From the NCBI RefSeq assembly GCF_000374125.1, contig NZ_KB893625.1, forward strand, positions 983,161 to 1,047,160: a DNA stretch of 64,000 nt, in the 5' to 3' direction. Positions 62,695-64,000 of the stretch are shown here, in pieces. The stretch is from Niabella aurantiaca DSM 17617. GTDB lineage: Bacteria; Bacteroidota; Bacteroidia; Chitinophagales; Chitinophagaceae. The notes beneath the pieces are model-generated. The model saw only the letters and a program-made list of their open reading frames with translations, did no database searches and had not been told where the DNA came from. Made by a program: the position numbers and the translations under genes. How positions within the stretch are numbered: the first letter of the stretch is position 1; the number at the start of each line of letters is the position of its first letter.

Positions 62695-63429
62695 TTACGT
62701 AAGTGTACTCATGATCAGGATCATTCCTATACCAACAAGCCCCCAGTAAACATAGCTAAAGAACAAGCCGTCCTTTAACCGGTGGTTTAAATAACGTCCC
62801 AGGAATATCGCCGGGATGGTGGTGATCAACGAGATTATAAAATAGGAGCCAACCTGGGCAGTGATAAGGCCTTTGGCAGCATAGCCGATCACGCTTAAAA
62901 GGCTTACCGGCAGAAAGTATGCCTGCAATGTGGCCCTGAAATGTTTTGCGCTCCATTGCCTCAGGTTCCCATAAACGACCAACGGCGGGCCGTTCAATCC
63001 ATAGGCGCCTCCTAATATACCGGATAAAAGCCCGCAAATAAAAAGCCAGACTTTGTTGTCTTCTTTTAGTGTTTTATTGTTGTTGCCGAAAAGGGAATAG
63101 AGGGCGTAAAGTATAATAAGCAGCCCCAGACCTGCCTTGATCAATACCTCACTTCCGTAAATAAGGACCACGATGCCAACCGGTATTCCCGGAATTGCAT
63201 AAAGGATGAGCCATTTGGCACTATTGAAATGAATTTTGTTATGGTCCTGGATCACTACTACAAGTGCAATGATGATCGATAACATGACCGATAAAGGCAC
63301 TGCAATCTCTCCGGGCAGAAAAAGAAGAAAGAGGGGAACCGCTACAAGCGATTCACCAAAACCTAATGTTGACCGTACAAGGGAAGCAATGAAACTAATG
63401 ATAGGGATTAAAATAAGTGTCAGGGTCAT
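62695..63429 (-). CDS. TauE/SafE-type membrane permease
   Basis: 244 residues with about seven to eight transmembrane helices. The first-repeat motif VRSTLGFGESLVAVPLFLLFLPGEIAVPLSVML and the second-repeat GLLSGILGGAYGLNGPPLVVYGNLRQW are the TauE/SafE (PF01925) signatures. Family members export sulfite, sulfoacetate or related organosulfur anions; the substrate here is unknown. The nearby sulfatase makes a sulfur link tempting but the genes are not co-transcribed. Confidence 0.9.
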   Translation of the reverse strand: MTLTLILIPIISFIASLVRSTLGFGESLVAVPLFLLFLPGEIAVPLSVMLSIIIALVVVIQDHNKIHFNSAKWLILYAIPGIPVGIVVLIYGSEVLIKAGLGLLIILYALYSLFGNNNKTLKEDNKVWLFICGLLSGILGGAYGLNGPPLVVYGNLRQWSAKHFRATLQAYFLPVSLLSVIGYAAKGLITAQVGSYFIISLITTIPAIFLGRYLNHRLKDGLFFSYVYWGLVGIGMILIMSTLT

Positions 63430-63496
63430 TCTTTTAAGATCTTCTTAGCTGCATATAGGATTTGTGTCTGATAGTTCCTGATATGCGCTAAATGTA

Positions 63497-63504
63497 CAAA
63501 ATTA
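63497..63504 (-). promoter_or_regulatory. -7 box (TAATTTTG) of the permease
   Basis: Exact TAnnTTTG on the minus strand, 68 bases before the ATG. Confidence 0.5.
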
Positions 63505-64000
63505 TATTGACGGCTGTCTATTACATTTATAGGATCGAATTAAGAGGGATATCTGAAGAAATACGCACTTGTCTCAAAGTACAAGAAAACAGCGATCGTC
63601 CGGGGGGATTTTATCAACGGTCATAGAAGTGTTCGGTTGCTTTGGGAGTGATTGAATGCAAAGGGGGAGGTAAAAGATTTACCACAAATGAGACTCAGTA
63701 CTGTTGCCTCCGACTGGATACTGCCAACACTGCTTTGCAGCGTTATCTTGATAAAGTAGACAAGGCATATACCGGAACCTAAATTCAGGGATTCAGTTAT
63801 TGCAAAGAAGGAAGAAAATAGAGGAAACCAGAGCTGCTCTTAGAAACTGTTTAGAAACGATCCTGGAGAATTCGTATAACCATTAAAAGGTACCAGCTTT
63901 TTATCGTCTCTACTTGGGGCTTCGCTATAGCCGTCATCTATAAAAAGCGGGGTTCAACGATCATTTTGGCAAAAGAGGCATGGCCCCGGAAGATCCGGCA
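63505..64000. other. Right-edge region, nothing recognised
   Basis: No gene is supported. A short open stretch at about 63640-63780 (LGVIECKGGGKRF...) has no recognisable family and is preceded by stops. Confidence 0.4.

Noticed and set aside
63600-63785. Possible gene fragment LGVIECKGGGKRF...
   Set aside because: Short, without family match, and closed upstream by a stop.

Overview
The window looks like a chromosomal segment of a Bacteroidota bacterium, most likely family Chitinophagaceae. It carries SusC/SusD pairs, Bacteroidota-only families (DUF4876, DUF6850, DUF4249, DUF4998, DUF6660), lipoproteins with SusD-type lipoboxes and many upstream matches to the Bacteroidota -7 promoter box TAnnTTTG. 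Start codons are rarely preceded by a Shine-Dalgarno sequence. No tRNA, rRNA or CRISPR array was recognised.

Layout. 1-1255 is a repeat-rich intergenic region: a tandem array of a ~180-bp unit, then 11-bp and 10-bp arrays. 1256-16877 is one polysaccharide utilisation locus (PUL), all on the + strand: SusC, SusD, two surface lipoproteins with discoidin-like C-termini, a basic-secretory-protein-type metalloprotease, a GH92, a six-hairpin glycosidase and a second GH92 with an extra N-terminal domain. Two GH92 enzymes plus a protease suggest alpha-mannosidic glycoprotein glycans as substrate. 16914-18231 holds a RibD-C/DHFR-like gene and a four-helix-bundle gene.

18.4-27.45 kb is an accessory region. 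It contains a decayed DUF2357/PD-(D/E)XK nuclease, an AT-rich cassette (M48-type zinc protease plus a giant pseudokinase-DUF4011 SF1 helicase-MTES_1575-like-WGR protein), an HNH nuclease remnant and an IS4-type transposase stub. The helicase reading frame is broken by one in-frame TGA exactly where the family has a tryptophan. This cassette is my candidate for an undescribed (Mokosh-like) defence system. It sits between intergenic repeat elements, and several of its neighbours are broken.

27.45-30.2 kb returns to core genes (dciA-like DUF721, an HGSNAT-like acyltransferase, recF). 30.5-37.6 kb is a TonB receptor-DUF4876-DUF6850 operon facing a divergent di-haem cytochrome c peroxidase. 37.8-43 kb holds pdhA, a TPR membrane protein, ribH, a lipoprotein, lutA-type and trpB2 genes, with what looks like the deletion scar of a nitrilase gene. 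43-51 kb holds DUF72, a FAD oxidoreductase, an EVE protein, aromatic amino acid hydroxylase, smpB, accD, a conserved unknown, an SRPBCC stub and a CCG-domain protein. 51-57.7 kb holds an ATP-grasp protein, GNAT, DUF4249 lipoprotein, P-loop NTPase, dinB, an OmpA-family gene and a second RibD-C protein. 58.1-63.4 kb holds a sulfatase, then a DUF6660-TonB receptor pair that looks metal-related, and a TauE/SafE permease. The last ~0.5 kb holds nothing I recognise.

An unusual number of reading frames (helicase, DUF2357, HNH, OmpA, and the 5' ends of dinB and the FAD oxidoreductase) are broken or lack a standard start. Some may be real decay and some may be single-base sequence errors; read mapping would separate the two.
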